This document shows, one piece after another, positions 19,097 through 27,840 of a stretch of 64,000 nucleotides of DNA. The translations under genes were made by a program, and so were the position numbers. This DNA comes from Roseomonas indoligenes (GTDB lineage Bacteria > Pseudomonadota > Alphaproteobacteria > Acetobacterales > Acetobacteraceae). The notes under the pieces are model-generated. The model was given only the letters and a program-made list of their open reading frames with translations, was not told the DNA's origin and did no database searches. Numbering within the stretch: the stretch's first letter is position 1; every line of letters begins with the position of its first letter. The stretch covers positions 248,001-312,000 of the forward strand of contig NZ_JAGIZA010000001.1 in NCBI RefSeq assembly GCF_017813365.1, written 5' to 3'.

Positions 19097-20542
19097 TTAC
19101 GCCAGGGAAGGCCAGCGCTCCGCCCAGGGGTGGGCCTGCTCGTACTCCGCCCCCACCGACATCAGCACCGCGTCGGACCCTGGCGGGCCAACGAGCTGGA
19201 AGCCGCAGGGCAGGCCATCCACGGGATCGCAGGGCAGGGCGAGGGCGGGCAGGCCGCCGAGATTGGCGAAGTTGGTGAAGACGGCGTGGCCGCGCGGGCC
19301 GACCGGCTGGCCGTCGATCATTGGCGGATGGGCCTCCCCGGCCGGCCAGGGCAGGGCGGCGGCGGAAGGGGTGAGGATGGCGTCGCACTCCGTCGTCAGG
19401 AAGGCGGCCATGCTCCGGCGGAAGGCGGCCATCGTGTCCAGCGCCGCCATCAGCGCCCCGGCCGGCATGGCGCGCCCGGCCTCCGCCATGGCGCGGAGGT
19501 TGGGGGAGCGGGGATCGGGGTTCCCCGGCAGGGTGGAGAGCAGCCAGGCCAGACCCGCCCCGCCGATGGCGCCGAAGAGGGGCAGGATCTCGTCCAAGTC
19601 GAAGGGCGGCGGGCCTTCCTCCACCGCGTGGCCCAGCGCGGAGAGGCGCTGCGCGGCGGTGGCGACGGATGCGGCGATGCCCGGATCAACCGGGTGGTCC
19701 CCGAAGCGCGGGACGTAGCGGATGCGGAGACGCGGCATCCCCTCGGGCGGCATGAAGGGGGGCAGGCCGCGGGAGGCGGGGTCCCGCACCGGGTCCGGCG
19801 GGGCCATGACGGAGAGGAGGATGGCGGCATCGCCGACGCTGCGGGCGATGGGGCCGATCACCTCCAGGTCCAGCAGGATCGGCGGCAGCCCGTCGGCGCG
19901 GGGCACGCGGCCGGGGGTGGGCTTCATGCCGACGAGGCCGGTGTGCGAGGCCGGGCGGCGGATGGAGCCGCCGCCATCCGTGCCGATGGCGATCGGGCCC
20001 AGCCCCGCGGCCACCGCCGCGACGGCCCCGCCGCTGGACCCACCGGGGGTCAGCGCCGGGTTCCAGGGATTGCCGGTGGGGCCGAATAGGGCATTGCTCG
20101 TGTAGCCCTCCAGCGTGAACTCCGGGACGTTCGTCTTCCCGAGGATCACGGCACCGGCCGCTCGGAGCCGCGCCACGGGCAGCTCGTCCCGCACGGAGAC
20201 GAAATCGCGATGCGTGGTGCTGCCCCATGTGCAGCGCAGCCCGGCGACGGGGATGTTGTCCTTCACCGTCAGCGGCACGCCGTCCAGCGGGGAGAGCGGG
20301 CACCCGGCGGCCCAGCGCGCCTCGCTGGCCCGCGCCGCCTCCAGCGCGCGCGCGGGGTCGAGGGTGATGATGGCGTTGAGGGCCGGATTCAGCCGTTCGA
20401 TCCGCGCCAGCACGGCCCGCGCCACCTCCGTCGGGGAGAGGATGCGGCGGCGGTAGTACCGGACCAGGGCTTCGGCCGTGATGAGGCAGGGGTCGATGGC
20501 TGCGCGCTCCGGTGCCTGTGGCGGACCCGATCCTTCCGGCAC
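19097..20542 (-). CDS. amidase signature family hydrolase
   Basis: 481 aa from a GTG at 20542; no ATG exists between the divergent gene and the first conserved residues, so the start is uncertain. The Ser-cisSer-Lys triad is intact: Lys94 (TVKDNIP), Ser169/170 (PGGSSGGAVA) and Ser193 (GTDGGGSIRRPAS). The family hydrolyses linear amides or ureido groups. It lies directly upstream of the ring-opening amidohydrolase on the same strand. By analogy with ureidomalonase, or with the AtzE amidase of triazine breakdown, it would cleave the opened ring product. No AtzG-like small subunit is seen beside it. Confidence 0.88.
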   Translation of the reverse strand: MPEGSGPPQAPERAAIDPCLITAEALVRYYRRRILSPTEVARAVLARIERLNPALNAIITLDPARALEAARASEARWAAGCPLSPLDGVPLTVKDNIPVAGLRCTWGSTTHRDFVSVRDELPVARLRAAGAVILGKTNVPEFTLEGYTSNALFGPTGNPWNPALTPGGSSGGAVAAVAAGLGPIAIGTDGGGSIRRPASHTGLVGMKPTPGRVPRADGLPPILLDLEVIGPIARSVGDAAILLSVMAPPDPVRDPASRGLPPFMPPEGMPRLRIRYVPRFGDHPVDPGIAASVATAAQRLSALGHAVEEGPPPFDLDEILPLFGAIGGAGLAWLLSTLPGNPDPRSPNLRAMAEAGRAMPAGALMAALDTMAAFRRSMAAFLTTECDAILTPSAAALPWPAGEAHPPMIDGQPVGPRGHAVFTNFANLGGLPALALPCDPVDGLPCGFQLVGPPGSDAVLMSVGAEYEQAHPWAERWPSLA

Positions 20543-20604
20543 CGTTCTTGCTGCCGGGTGCCTGGCGCCGCCGGGATGTCCCAGGGGCGGGAAGAGAGGC
20601 CTCC

Positions 20605-21642
20605 ATGCAACAGAATCCGTCCCGCCGCCACCTTCTGGCCGCGGCCGCGGCGCTCTCGGCCGGCGGCCTAGCCCGGCCCCATGTTGCGCGAGCACAGGCC
20701 ATGCCGAAGCTGCGCTTCGCGCTGGACTGGGCGAAGCAGGGGCCCAACGCCTACGCCACCATGGCGCTGGAGAAGGGGTATTTCCGCGAGGTGGGGCTGG
20801 ACGCCACGGTGGATCGCGGCTTCGGCTCCGGCCGCGTGCCCGTGGATATTGCGGGTGGCGCCTATGACATGGGCCAGGCGGACATCAATCCCGTCATCAA
20901 GTTCATGGCGGAGAACCCGAATTCCGGCCTCGTCGTCACCGGCATCTGGGGCGACCGCTCCCTGCTCTGCGCCGTGACGCGCGCGGATGGCGGGGTGAGG
21001 GCGCCGAAGGACCTGGAGGGCCGGACGCTCGCCGCGCCGGAATCCGATGCGGGCCGCCAGCTCTTCCCCGCCTTCGCGAAAATGGCCGGGGTTGATGCGG
21101 GCAAAGTGAACTGGATGAGCGTGAGCCCGGAGCTGCGCGAGCCGATGCTGGTGCAGAAGCGGGCGGACGGCGTGACGGGCGCCATCACCTCCGTCGGCAT
21201 GTCGCTGAAGGCGCTGGGGCTGGACTTCCCGCAGCAGAACATCCTGTACTACCGCGACCACGGGCTGGACCTGCTGGGCACCGCCTACATCACGACGAAG
21301 GCCTTCGCGGAGAAGAACCCGGAGGTGGTCCGCAACGCGCAGCGCGCCCTGTTCCGTGGGCTGATCTACGCCAACAGGAACCGGGCGGAGAGCATCGCCG
21401 CGCTGAAGAAGGCGGAGCCGCTGACGGATGTGGCGATCGAGACCGAGCGGCAGGCGATCAGCATGGAGCAGCAGGTCATCTCGGACCACGTGATGAAGAA
21501 CGGGCTCTCCAACCCCGACATGCCGCGCTTCCAGAAGGCGATCGAGGCGGTGGAGGGTGCCTACGGCCTGCCGAACCGGCTGAAGGTGGCGGACATCTAC
21601 ACGGACGCCTTCCTGCCGCCGATCGCGGAGCGGCGGCTCTAG
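20605..21642 (+). CDS. ABC transporter substrate-binding protein, NMT1/THI5-like
   Basis: 345 aa from ATG at 20605 with GAGAGG upstream. Tat-type signal SRRHLLAAAAALSAGG, cleavage near ARAQ. The mature part begins LRFALDWAKQGPNAY and continues AYATMALEKGYFREVGLD, the family signature. Periplasmic receptors of this group bind sulfonates, nitrate or pyrimidines such as thiamine precursors. It has no ATPase or permease of its own type beside it; the neighbouring importer has a different binding protein. Divergent from the amidase-barbiturase operon, so a pyrimidine-like ligand is a reasonable guess. Confidence 0.88.
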   Translation: MQQNPSRRHLLAAAAALSAGGLARPHVARAQAMPKLRFALDWAKQGPNAYATMALEKGYFREVGLDATVDRGFGSGRVPVDIAGGAYDMGQADINPVIKFMAENPNSGLVVTGIWGDRSLLCAVTRADGGVRAPKDLEGRTLAAPESDAGRQLFPAFAKMAGVDAGKVNWMSVSPELREPMLVQKRADGVTGAITSVGMSLKALGLDFPQQNILYYRDHGLDLLGTAYITTKAFAEKNPEVVRNAQRALFRGLIYANRNRAESIAALKKAEPLTDVAIETERQAISMEQQVISDHVMKNGLSNPDMPRFQKAIEAVEGAYGLPNRLKVADIYTDAFLPPIAERRL

Positions 21643-21649
21643 CCGCGGG

Positions 21650-22570
21650 TCAACCCGGAGGCACGGCGGCGGCGAAGGCGCGCGCGATCGCGTCCCGCCG
21701 CGCCACCCAGATCCGGTCGCCGCGCGCGGCGAGCATCCGCAGGGTGTCGCGGAAGGCGGGGAAGCGCGCGGGGCGGCCACAGATGCGCAGGTGGAAGCCG
21801 ATGTTGAGCAGGCGGGGGTGTCCGGCCTCCGCCTCCTCCTCCAGCACCGCCAGGGCATCCGCCACGTAGTCCACCATCTCCCGCGCGCGGACGAAGCCGT
21901 TGGGGTGGAAGAACTTCATGTCGTTGGTGTCGAGCGCGTAGGGCACCACCAGCAGCGGCTTTTCCCCGGCGCGATCGTAATACGGCAGGTCGTCGTCGAA
22001 GGCGTTGGAGGCATAGAGGAAGCCGCGCTGCCGCAGCAGGTCGCGCGTCCAGGGACTCTCGCCTCCGCGGCAGAAGAAGCCGCTGGGCGTTTCGCCCGTG
22101 GCGGCGCGGATGGCCGCGACGCAGCGGTCCAGGTCGGCGGCCTCGGCCTCCGGCGTCGCGTAATCCGCGTGCGGGCGCCAGCGCCAGCCATGCACCGCCG
22201 CCTCGTGCCCGCGCGCCGTGGCCTCGCGGGCCAGGTCGGGGATCCGCTCCACCGCGCGGCCGCAGAAGAAGATCGTGGCGGGCAGGGCGGCATCGTCCAG
22301 GGCGCGCAGCATGCGCCAGAGACCTGCGCGCGGGCCGTAGCCGAAGATGCCTTCCTGCCCCTGGTCCCTCACCCCTGGCGGGACGACGCTCATCACCTCG
22401 CCCATCGCCTCGCTGCGCGGGTCGCCGTCGCCGACCTGCTGCTCGGAGCCTTCCTCGAAGTTGACCACCACGGAAACGGCGAGGCGGGCGCCATTGGGCC
22501 AGCGGAAGTCCGGCCAGCGCCCGGCATAGCCGCGCAGGTCGCGATGGTCGGGGGGCATGGGCTGGGTCAT
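21650..22570 (-). CDS. polysaccharide deacetylase family protein, PuuE-like
   Basis: 306 aa from ATG at 22570. NodB-type fold: VVVNFEEGSEQ near residue 33 in the metal-site position, YGPRAGLWRMLRAL, ATIFFCGRAVERIPDLA and the AVHGWRWRPH motif. These are shared with PuuE allantoinases and with the plus-strand paralogue at 26917-27840. Members hydrolyse cyclic ureides such as allantoin, or acetylated amines. It faces away from the importer operon starting at 22649 and ends eight bases from the orphan binding protein. A second, diverged ureide hydrolase is likely. Confidence 0.85.
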   Translation of the reverse strand: MTQPMPPDHRDLRGYAGRWPDFRWPNGARLAVSVVVNFEEGSEQQVGDGDPRSEAMGEVMSVVPPGVRDQGQEGIFGYGPRAGLWRMLRALDDAALPATIFFCGRAVERIPDLAREATARGHEAAVHGWRWRPHADYATPEAEAADLDRCVAAIRAATGETPSGFFCRGGESPWTRDLLRQRGFLYASNAFDDDLPYYDRAGEKPLLVVPYALDTNDMKFFHPNGFVRAREMVDYVADALAVLEEEAEAGHPRLLNIGFHLRICGRPARFPAFRDTLRMLAARGDRIWVARRDAIARAFAAAVPPG

Positions 22571-22648
22571 GCGGAATCCCTGGCGCGGGGGCGGGGCGCT
22601 GGCAAGGTGGGCGCGCGGAATGGCCTGCCTCTTGCAAAGGCCGCTCCG

Positions 22649-23782
22649 ATGCTCGAACGGATCGCCTCCCCTGCCGAGACCACGGCCGGCCCCGCAACGC
22701 CGCGCGGCCACCGGCTGGACATCGACGGCGTGCGCGTGCGCTACGGCCAGTCGGTCGCGGTGGACGGCGTTTCCCTGACCGTGGAGCCAGGGGAGATCCT
22801 GGCGCTTCTTGGCCCCTCCGGCTGCGGCAAGACGACGCTGCTGCGGACGGTGGCGGGCTTCATCCGCCCGGATGCAGGGCGGGTGACGGTGGATGGCAGC
22901 CCGATCGACCACCTGCCGCCCGGCAAGCGCGGCGTGGGCATCGTGTTCCAGTCCTACGCCCTGTTCCCGCATATGACCGTGGCAGAGAATGTTGCCTACG
23001 GGCTGGAGGCGCGGCGGATGCCGAAGGCCGAGGTCGTCCGCCGCGTGGAGGCCGCGCTGGCCGCCGTGCGGATGGAGGCCTTCGCGGAGCGCCGGCCGCG
23101 CGCCCTTTCCGGCGGGCAGCAGCAGCGCGTGGCACTGGCGCGCGCGCTGGCGATCGAGCCCGCCATCCTGCTGCTGGACGAGCCCTTCGCCGCGCTGGAC
23201 CGCGCGCTGCGCCTGGACCTGCAGCTGGAGATCAAGCGCATCCAGCGCCGCTTCGGCGTGACGGCGGTGCTGGTGACGCACGACCAGGACGAGGCGATGA
23301 GCATGGCCGACCGCATGGCCGTGATGCGCGGCGGCCGGGTGGAGCAGGTGGCGGCGCCGGCGGAGGTGTACGACCGTCCCGGCACGCCCTTCGTCGCGGG
23401 TTTCGTCGGCACCACCAACGCGCTGCACGGCCGGGTGGAGGCGCGGGAGGGCGCCGGATACCGCGTGCGGCTGGATGTGGGCGCGACGGTGCCGGTGGAG
23501 AGCCCGCGCGGCTTCGCGGTGGGGGATCGCGTGGTCCTCTGCGCGCGGCCGGAGCATCTGGCGCTGCGCGAGGCCGGCGATCCCGATCCCGCCGCCTGGC
23601 CCGCGCGGCTGCGGCTTTCCCTGCCGCTCGGCCCCTCCCTCGTGCACGACGTGGAGGCGGGCAGCACGGAGATGAAGCTGCACGAATCCCGCCGCGGCGC
23701 GCCGCCCGCGCCCGGCCCCGTGCGCGTGGCGCTCTCGCCCGCGGCCCGCCCCACCCTTTTCCCAGCCGGAGACCTCGCATGA
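22649..23782 (+). CDS. ABC transporter ATP-binding protein (PotA/polyamine type)
   Basis: 377 aa from ATG at 22649. Walker [14 protein letters not shown] (about 53-65), Q-loop [13 protein letters not shown], signature [16 protein letters not shown], Walker [13 protein letters not shown] and H-loop [16 protein letters not shown] are complete. The C-terminal TOBE-type regulatory domain covers about residues 285-377. First gene of an operon in which every following junction is within a few bases; its stop overlaps the binding protein start (ATGA). It would power uptake of a nitrogen compound, given the ureide enzymes encoded downstream. Confidence 0.94.
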   Translation: MLERIASPAETTAGPATPRGHRLDIDGVRVRYGQSVAVDGVSLTVEPGEILALLGPSGCGKTTLLRTVAGFIRPDAGRVTVDGSPIDHLPPGKRGVGIVFQSYALFPHMTVAENVAYGLEARRMPKAEVVRRVEAALAAVRMEAFAERRPRALSGGQQQRVALARALAIEPAILLLDEPFAALDRALRLDLQLEIKRIQRRFGVTAVLVTHDQDEAMSMADRMAVMRGGRVEQVAAPAEVYDRPGTPFVAGFVGTTNALHGRVEAREGAGYRVRLDVGATVPVESPRGFAVGDRVVLCARPEHLALREAGDPDPAAWPARLRLSLPLGPSLVHDVEAGSTEMKLHESRRGAPPAPGPVRVALSPAARPTLFPAGDLA

Positions 23783-24804
23783 CCACGCTCAACCGCCGTG
23801 CCCTGCTGGGCGCGGGCCTCGGTGCCGCCGCGCTGCCCTTCCTGCCCCGTGCCGCCTACGCGGCGGGCAGCGTGACCGGCGCCGTCTATCCTGGCGGCTG
23901 GGACGAGGCGCTGCGCGCCGTCCTCACCCCCGCTCTGAAGCAGGCGCACAATGTGGACGCCTCCTACGAGCCGCTCTTCGCCGTGGACCAGATCGCGAAG
24001 GCCCGCGCCTCCCGCGGGGTGGCGCCCTTCGACGTCTTCGTGCTGGATCCCGGGCCGCGCGTGCAGGGGATCGACCTGAACCTCTACGAGCCCTTCGATG
24101 CCTCTAAGCTGAGCAACCGTGCGAAGCTGCCGTCGGGCTATGCCGACCAGTACGGCGCGGGCGTGGCGGCGCAGGTGGTGGGCATCGCCTACAACCCGAA
24201 GAAGCTGCCCAAGCCCGCAGGCTGGCGCGACCTGTTCAAGCCGGAATACGCCTCCCGCCTCGGGCTGACAGGCTTCGGCACCACCTTCGGCACCGTCTCC
24301 CTGATCGAGATGGCGAAGGTCTTCGGCGGATCGGAGACCGATGTGGAGCCGCTGTTCACGGAACTGCGGAAGATCCTGCCGCAGGTGGCGGCGGTGGCGC
24401 AGCCCGCGGCTATGCCCGGCCTGTTCCAGCAGGGGCAGATCGACGTGATGTACACCAATACCTACACGGTGAGCCTGCTCAAGTCCCGCGGCGTGGATAT
24501 CGAGTTCGCCCTGCCGGAAACGGGCGGCGTGGCCTTCGGCACCACCATGCACATCGCCAAGGGCGCGAAGAACATGGAGCAGGCCTACCAATACATCGAC
24601 ACCATGATCTCCACCGGGGTGCAGTCCGGGCTTGCCCAGGCGCCGTTCTTCTTCGTGCCAGTCAACACGGAGGTGACGCCGGGTCCCGACGTGCCGATGC
24701 GCTCCATCGCCGACTTGTCCAAGTTCGTCACCCACGACTGGGCGAAGATCAACCCGCTGCGCGCGCGCTGGATCGACCGGTTCAACCGCGAGATGGCGAA
24801 GTAG
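23779..24804 (+). CDS. ABC transporter substrate-binding protein (PotD-like)
   Basis: 341 aa. Signal with RRALLGAGLGAAALP and cleavage near AYAA. The mature protein has GAVYPGGWDEALRAVLTP and a bilobed-receptor layout with YNPKKLPKPAGWRDLF, typical of the polyamine/Fe/thiamine receptor cluster. Overlaps the ATPase stop and is followed four bases later by the first permease. The Pot-type family includes receptors for many cationic and ureide-like compounds. Ligand unknown; the operon partners suggest allantoin or a related ureide. Confidence 0.9.
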   Translation: MTTLNRRALLGAGLGAAALPFLPRAAYAAGSVTGAVYPGGWDEALRAVLTPALKQAHNVDASYEPLFAVDQIAKARASRGVAPFDVFVLDPGPRVQGIDLNLYEPFDASKLSNRAKLPSGYADQYGAGVAAQVVGIAYNPKKLPKPAGWRDLFKPEYASRLGLTGFGTTFGTVSLIEMAKVFGGSETDVEPLFTELRKILPQVAAVAQPAAMPGLFQQGQIDVMYTNTYTVSLLKSRGVDIEFALPETGGVAFGTTMHIAKGAKNMEQAYQYIDTMISTGVQSGLAQAPFFFVPVNTEVTPGPDVPMRSIADLSKFVTHDWAKINPLRARWIDRFNREMAK

Positions 24805-24808
24805 GCCG

Positions 24809-25639
24809 ATGGACGAGCGGGGGGCATGGCGGCTGGCCCTGCCGCTCGCCGTCGCGCAGATCCTGTTCTTCCTGGCGCCGCTGCTGATCCTGGCCGCGAC
24901 CTCCTTCGCGACGGACGAGAACCTGGTGGCCTTCAGCCACCAGGCCTGGGCCGATGTGGTGGCGGACGGGTTCAACCTGCGCGCCACCTGGAACACGCTG
25001 CGGCTGGGCGGGCTGACGGTGATCGCGACGGTGGTGCTGGCCGTGCCGCTGGCGCTGCTGCACCTTGCGGCAGGGCCGGGGCTGAAGAAGGTGATCCTGC
25101 TGGCGGCGGTGCTGCCGCTGCTCACCTCCGTGGTGGTGCGCACATTTTCCTGGATCGCCATCCTCGGGCGGGAAGGGGTGATCAACAACGTCCTCGTCGG
25201 CACCGGCATCACCGCCGGGCCCGTGCCGCTGCTGCAGACGGAGCATGGGCTGATCCTGGCGCTGACGCAGATCGAGATGCCGCTGATGCTTCTGCCGCTG
25301 ATCGCCTCCATGGGGCGGATCGACCCGGCGCTGCTGGACGCCTCCGCGGCACTGGGCGCCTCGCTGTTCCGCACCTTGCGTAAGGTGGTGCTGCCGATGG
25401 CGCTTCCGGGGCTGCTGGCGGGGGCCACGCTGGTCTTCGCCTCGGCGGCCACAGCCTTCATCTCGCAATCCGTGATCGGGGGCGGGCGGCTGGCCTATCT
25501 GCCCTATCTCGTCTGGCAGCAGGCGATGGTGGTCTTCAACTGGCCGCTGGCGGCGGCCCTGGCCCTGACGCTGATGGTCTCCGTCATCATCGTCGTCCTC
25601 GCCCTGTCCGCATTGGGAAGGAAGATTGCGGATGCCTAG
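24809..25639 (+). CDS. ABC transporter permease (PotB-like)
   Basis: 276 aa inner-membrane permease with six hydrophobic segments. The EAA loop appears as DASAALGASLFRTLRKVVLPM at about 178-198, where the ATPase docks. Start four bases after the binding protein stop. It overlaps the second permease by eight bases. Length and loop match the PotB/HisM-type importer permeases. Confidence 0.92.
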   Translation: MDERGAWRLALPLAVAQILFFLAPLLILAATSFATDENLVAFSHQAWADVVADGFNLRATWNTLRLGGLTVIATVVLAVPLALLHLAAGPGLKKVILLAAVLPLLTSVVVRTFSWIAILGREGVINNVLVGTGITAGPVPLLQTEHGLILALTQIEMPLMLLPLIASMGRIDPALLDASAALGASLFRTLRKVVLPMALPGLLAGATLVFASAATAFISQSVIGGGRLAYLPYLVWQQAMVVFNWPLAAALALTLMVSVIIVVLALSALGRKIADA

Positions 25640-26453
25640 GCTGCTCGCCCCCTCGGACCGCCCCCTGGCGCTGCTCATCCTGGCGCTGGCCCTCCTGGCG
25701 CTGCTGATCCTGATCGGGCCGGTGATCGTGGTGCTCGTCACCTCCTTCACCACCTCGCAGGCGCTGCGCTTCCCGCCGCCGGGGCTGACGCTGCGCTGGT
25801 ACGAGGCGCTGTTCGATCCCGCGCGTTCCGCCCAGATCCACAAGGCGGCGGGGAACAGCCTGCTGGTGGCGGTCACCGTGGCCGCCTTCTCCACCGGGCT
25901 CGCCACCGCTGCCTCGCTCGGCATCGTGCGCGCCCGGGCGCGCTGGGCCCGCGCGGCGGAGGGGGTGTTCATGGCCCCGCTGGTGCTGCCGGGCATCGCC
26001 TATGGGCTGGCGACGCTCATGTTCTTCTCCTGGCTGCGGCTGCCGCCCTCCTTCTGGCTGCTGGTGGCGGGGCACGCGATGATCGCGACGCCCTTTGCGC
26101 TCCGCACCGTTGGTGCCAGCGCGGCGGGGCTGGACACGACGCTGCTGGACGCCTCCGCCTCGCTCGGCGCCTCGCCCTGGCGGACCTTCCGGCGCGTGGT
26201 GCTGCCGCTGATCATGCCCGGCGTGGCGGCGGGGGCCTTCCTGGCTTTCATCTCCTCGCTGGACAACGTGCCGGTCTCGCTTTTTCTCGGCTCCGCCGAG
26301 AACGACATGCTGCCGATCCGCATGTGGGGGATGATGGAATCCTCGCTGGACGTGCGCGTGGCCGCCGCCTCCGGCGTGCTGGTGGCGGTGGCTTTTCTGC
26401 TGCTGGTGGTGATGGACCGGACGGTGGGGCTTGTGCGGAGGATGGCCGGCTGA
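25632..26453 (+). CDS. ABC transporter permease (PotC-like)
   Basis: 273 aa from ATG at 25632; a TTG six bases upstream is in frame but lies deeper in the previous gene. Six membrane helices, with the EAA loop DASASLGASPWRTFRRVVLP near residues 176-195 and the conserved SSLDNVPVSLFL segment. Partner of the preceding permease. The stop shares a base with the ATG of ureidoglycolate lyase (TGATG), tying transport directly to ureide catabolism. Confidence 0.92.
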   Translation: MPRLLAPSDRPLALLILALALLALLILIGPVIVVLVTSFTTSQALRFPPPGLTLRWYEALFDPARSAQIHKAAGNSLLVAVTVAAFSTGLATAASLGIVRARARWARAAEGVFMAPLVLPGIAYGLATLMFFSWLRLPPSFWLLVAGHAMIATPFALRTVGASAAGLDTTLLDASASLGASPWRTFRRVVLPLIMPGVAAGAFLAFISSLDNVPVSLFLGSAENDMLPIRMWGMMESSLDVRVAAASGVLVAVAFLLLVVMDRTVGLVRRMAG

Positions 26454-26917
26454 TGCGCCTGGAACCCCTGACCCCGGAGGGCTTCGCGCCGTTCGGCGAA
26501 GTGCTGCAGTTGCCCGACGCGCCGGGGCGCCACTTCTTCAACGGGGCTCTGCGGACAGATCGCCCCGGCGCCGGGCCGAGCCTATCCCTGAGCTACAAGG
26601 AACCCTCCGCCACGCCGCTGACGGTGCGGCAGATGGAGCGGCACCGCTTCTCCTCGCAGAGCTTCGTGCCGCTGGATCCCGCGCGCTTCGTCGTGCTCGT
26701 CGCGCCGCATGCGGTGGCGGGCGGGCCGGACATGGCGCGCGCGCGGGCCTTCCTGGCGGAACCCGGGCAGGGCGTGACCTATGGCGCCGATGTCTGGCAC
26801 CACCCTTTCACCGTGGTCGGCGGGGCCGCGCGCTTCGCCGTGTTCATGTGGCTCGACGGCACGACCGACGACGAGGAGTTCGTGGACGTGACGCCCTTCA
26901 CCCTGGAGTTGCCCTGA
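26453..26917 (+). CDS. allA: ureidoglycolate lyase
   Basis: 154 aa cupin-like enzyme that splits ureidoglycolate into glyoxylate and urea, the last step of allantoin breakdown. It begins MRLEPLTPEGFAPFGEV, the family N-terminus, and has RHRFSSQSFVPLD-like and TYGADVWHHPFTVVGG segments with the metal-binding and substrate residues in the DVWHHP region. ATG overlaps the permease stop and its stop overlaps the next start (ATGA), so it is in mid-operon. Assignment is strong by motif and length. Confidence 0.92.
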   Translation: MRLEPLTPEGFAPFGEVLQLPDAPGRHFFNGALRTDRPGAGPSLSLSYKEPSATPLTVRQMERHRFSSQSFVPLDPARFVVLVAPHAVAGGPDMARARAFLAEPGQGVTYGADVWHHPFTVVGGAARFAVFMWLDGTTDDEEFVDVTPFTLELP

Positions 26918-27840
26918 TGGCTTACGAGGTGCGCCGCGACTTCCGCGGCTACGGCGCCAACCCGCCAGACCCGAAATGGCCGGGCGGCGCGCGCGTCGCG
27001 GTGAACTTCGTCATGAACTACGAGGAGGGCTCGGAGCCCTCGATCCAGGACGGCGAGGGCTACACGGAATCCGGCCTGACGGAGGCGCTGGGCCTGGGGC
27101 AGATCCCCAAGGGTCGGGACCTCGCGGCCGAGGGGATGTTCGAGTATGGCTCCCGCGTCGGCTTCTGGCGCCTGCTGCGGCTGTTCCAGGAACGCGGCAT
27201 GCCGATGACGGTCTTCGGCTGCGCCCTGGCGCTGGAGCGCAACCCTGAGGCGGCGGCCGCGATCCGCGAGGCCGGCTACGACGTGTGCTGCCACGGCTGG
27301 CGCTGGGTGAAGCATTTCGAGCTGAGCGAGGAGGAGGAGCGCGAGCATATCCGCCGCGCCGTCGCCTCCCTGGAAAAGACGGTCGGGCACCGGCCGGATG
27401 GCTGGTACTGCCGCTACGGACCCAGCGTGAACACGCGCCGCCTCGTCGCGGAGGAGGGCGGCTTCCTCTATGACAGCGATTCCTACGCGGACGAACTGCC
27501 CTGGTGGGTGACGGTGGAGGGCAAGGGCCACCTCGTCGTGCCCTATTCCCTGACCAACAACGACGGGAAGTATGCGGGCTGGATGGGCACGGGGGACCAG
27601 TGGTTCTCCTTCATCCGCGACGCCTTCGACACGCTCTACGCCGAGGGCGCGAAGACGCCGAAGATGATGTCGGTGGGGCTGCACATGCGCCTGATCGGCC
27701 ACCCCGCCCGGGCCGCCGGGCTGGCGCGCCTGCTGGACCATATCGGGAAGCACCAGGACGTTTGGGTGACGCGGCGCATCGACATCGCCCGCCACTGGAC
27801 CGCCACGCACCCCTATCCCGGCCGCGGCCTAAACGAGTGA
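26917..27840 (+). CDS. puuE: PuuE-type allantoinase / polysaccharide deacetylase family protein
   Basis: 307 aa. NodB-fold protein with the PuuE features VNFVMNYEEGSE (about 30-41), FEYGSRVGFWRLLRLF, FGCALALERNPEAA and CCHGWRWVKHFELSEEEE. In PuuE, (S)-allantoin is opened to allantoate without the usual deacetylase metal site. The sequence ends in a basic/aromatic tail (HPYPGRGL). Its stop overlaps the next GTG (GTGA). Located immediately after ureidoglycolate lyase, which supports the allantoin assignment; the step between the two (allantoate amidohydrolase) is not in the window. Confidence 0.9.
   Translation: MAYEVRRDFRGYGANPPDPKWPGGARVAVNFVMNYEEGSEPSIQDGEGYTESGLTEALGLGQIPKGRDLAAEGMFEYGSRVGFWRLLRLFQERGMPMTVFGCALALERNPEAAAAIREAGYDVCCHGWRWVKHFELSEEEEREHIRRAVASLEKTVGHRPDGWYCRYGPSVNTRRLVAEEGGFLYDSDSYADELPWWVTVEGKGHLVVPYSLTNNDGKYAGWMGTGDQWFSFIRDAFDTLYAEGAKTPKMMSVGLHMRLIGHPARAAGLARLLDHIGKHQDVWVTRRIDIARHWTATHPYPGRGLNE

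Noticed and set aside
18062-20089. Long plus-strand open frame through the barbiturase and amidase genes
   Set aside because: Shadow frame; the minus-strand proteins show intact catalytic residues.
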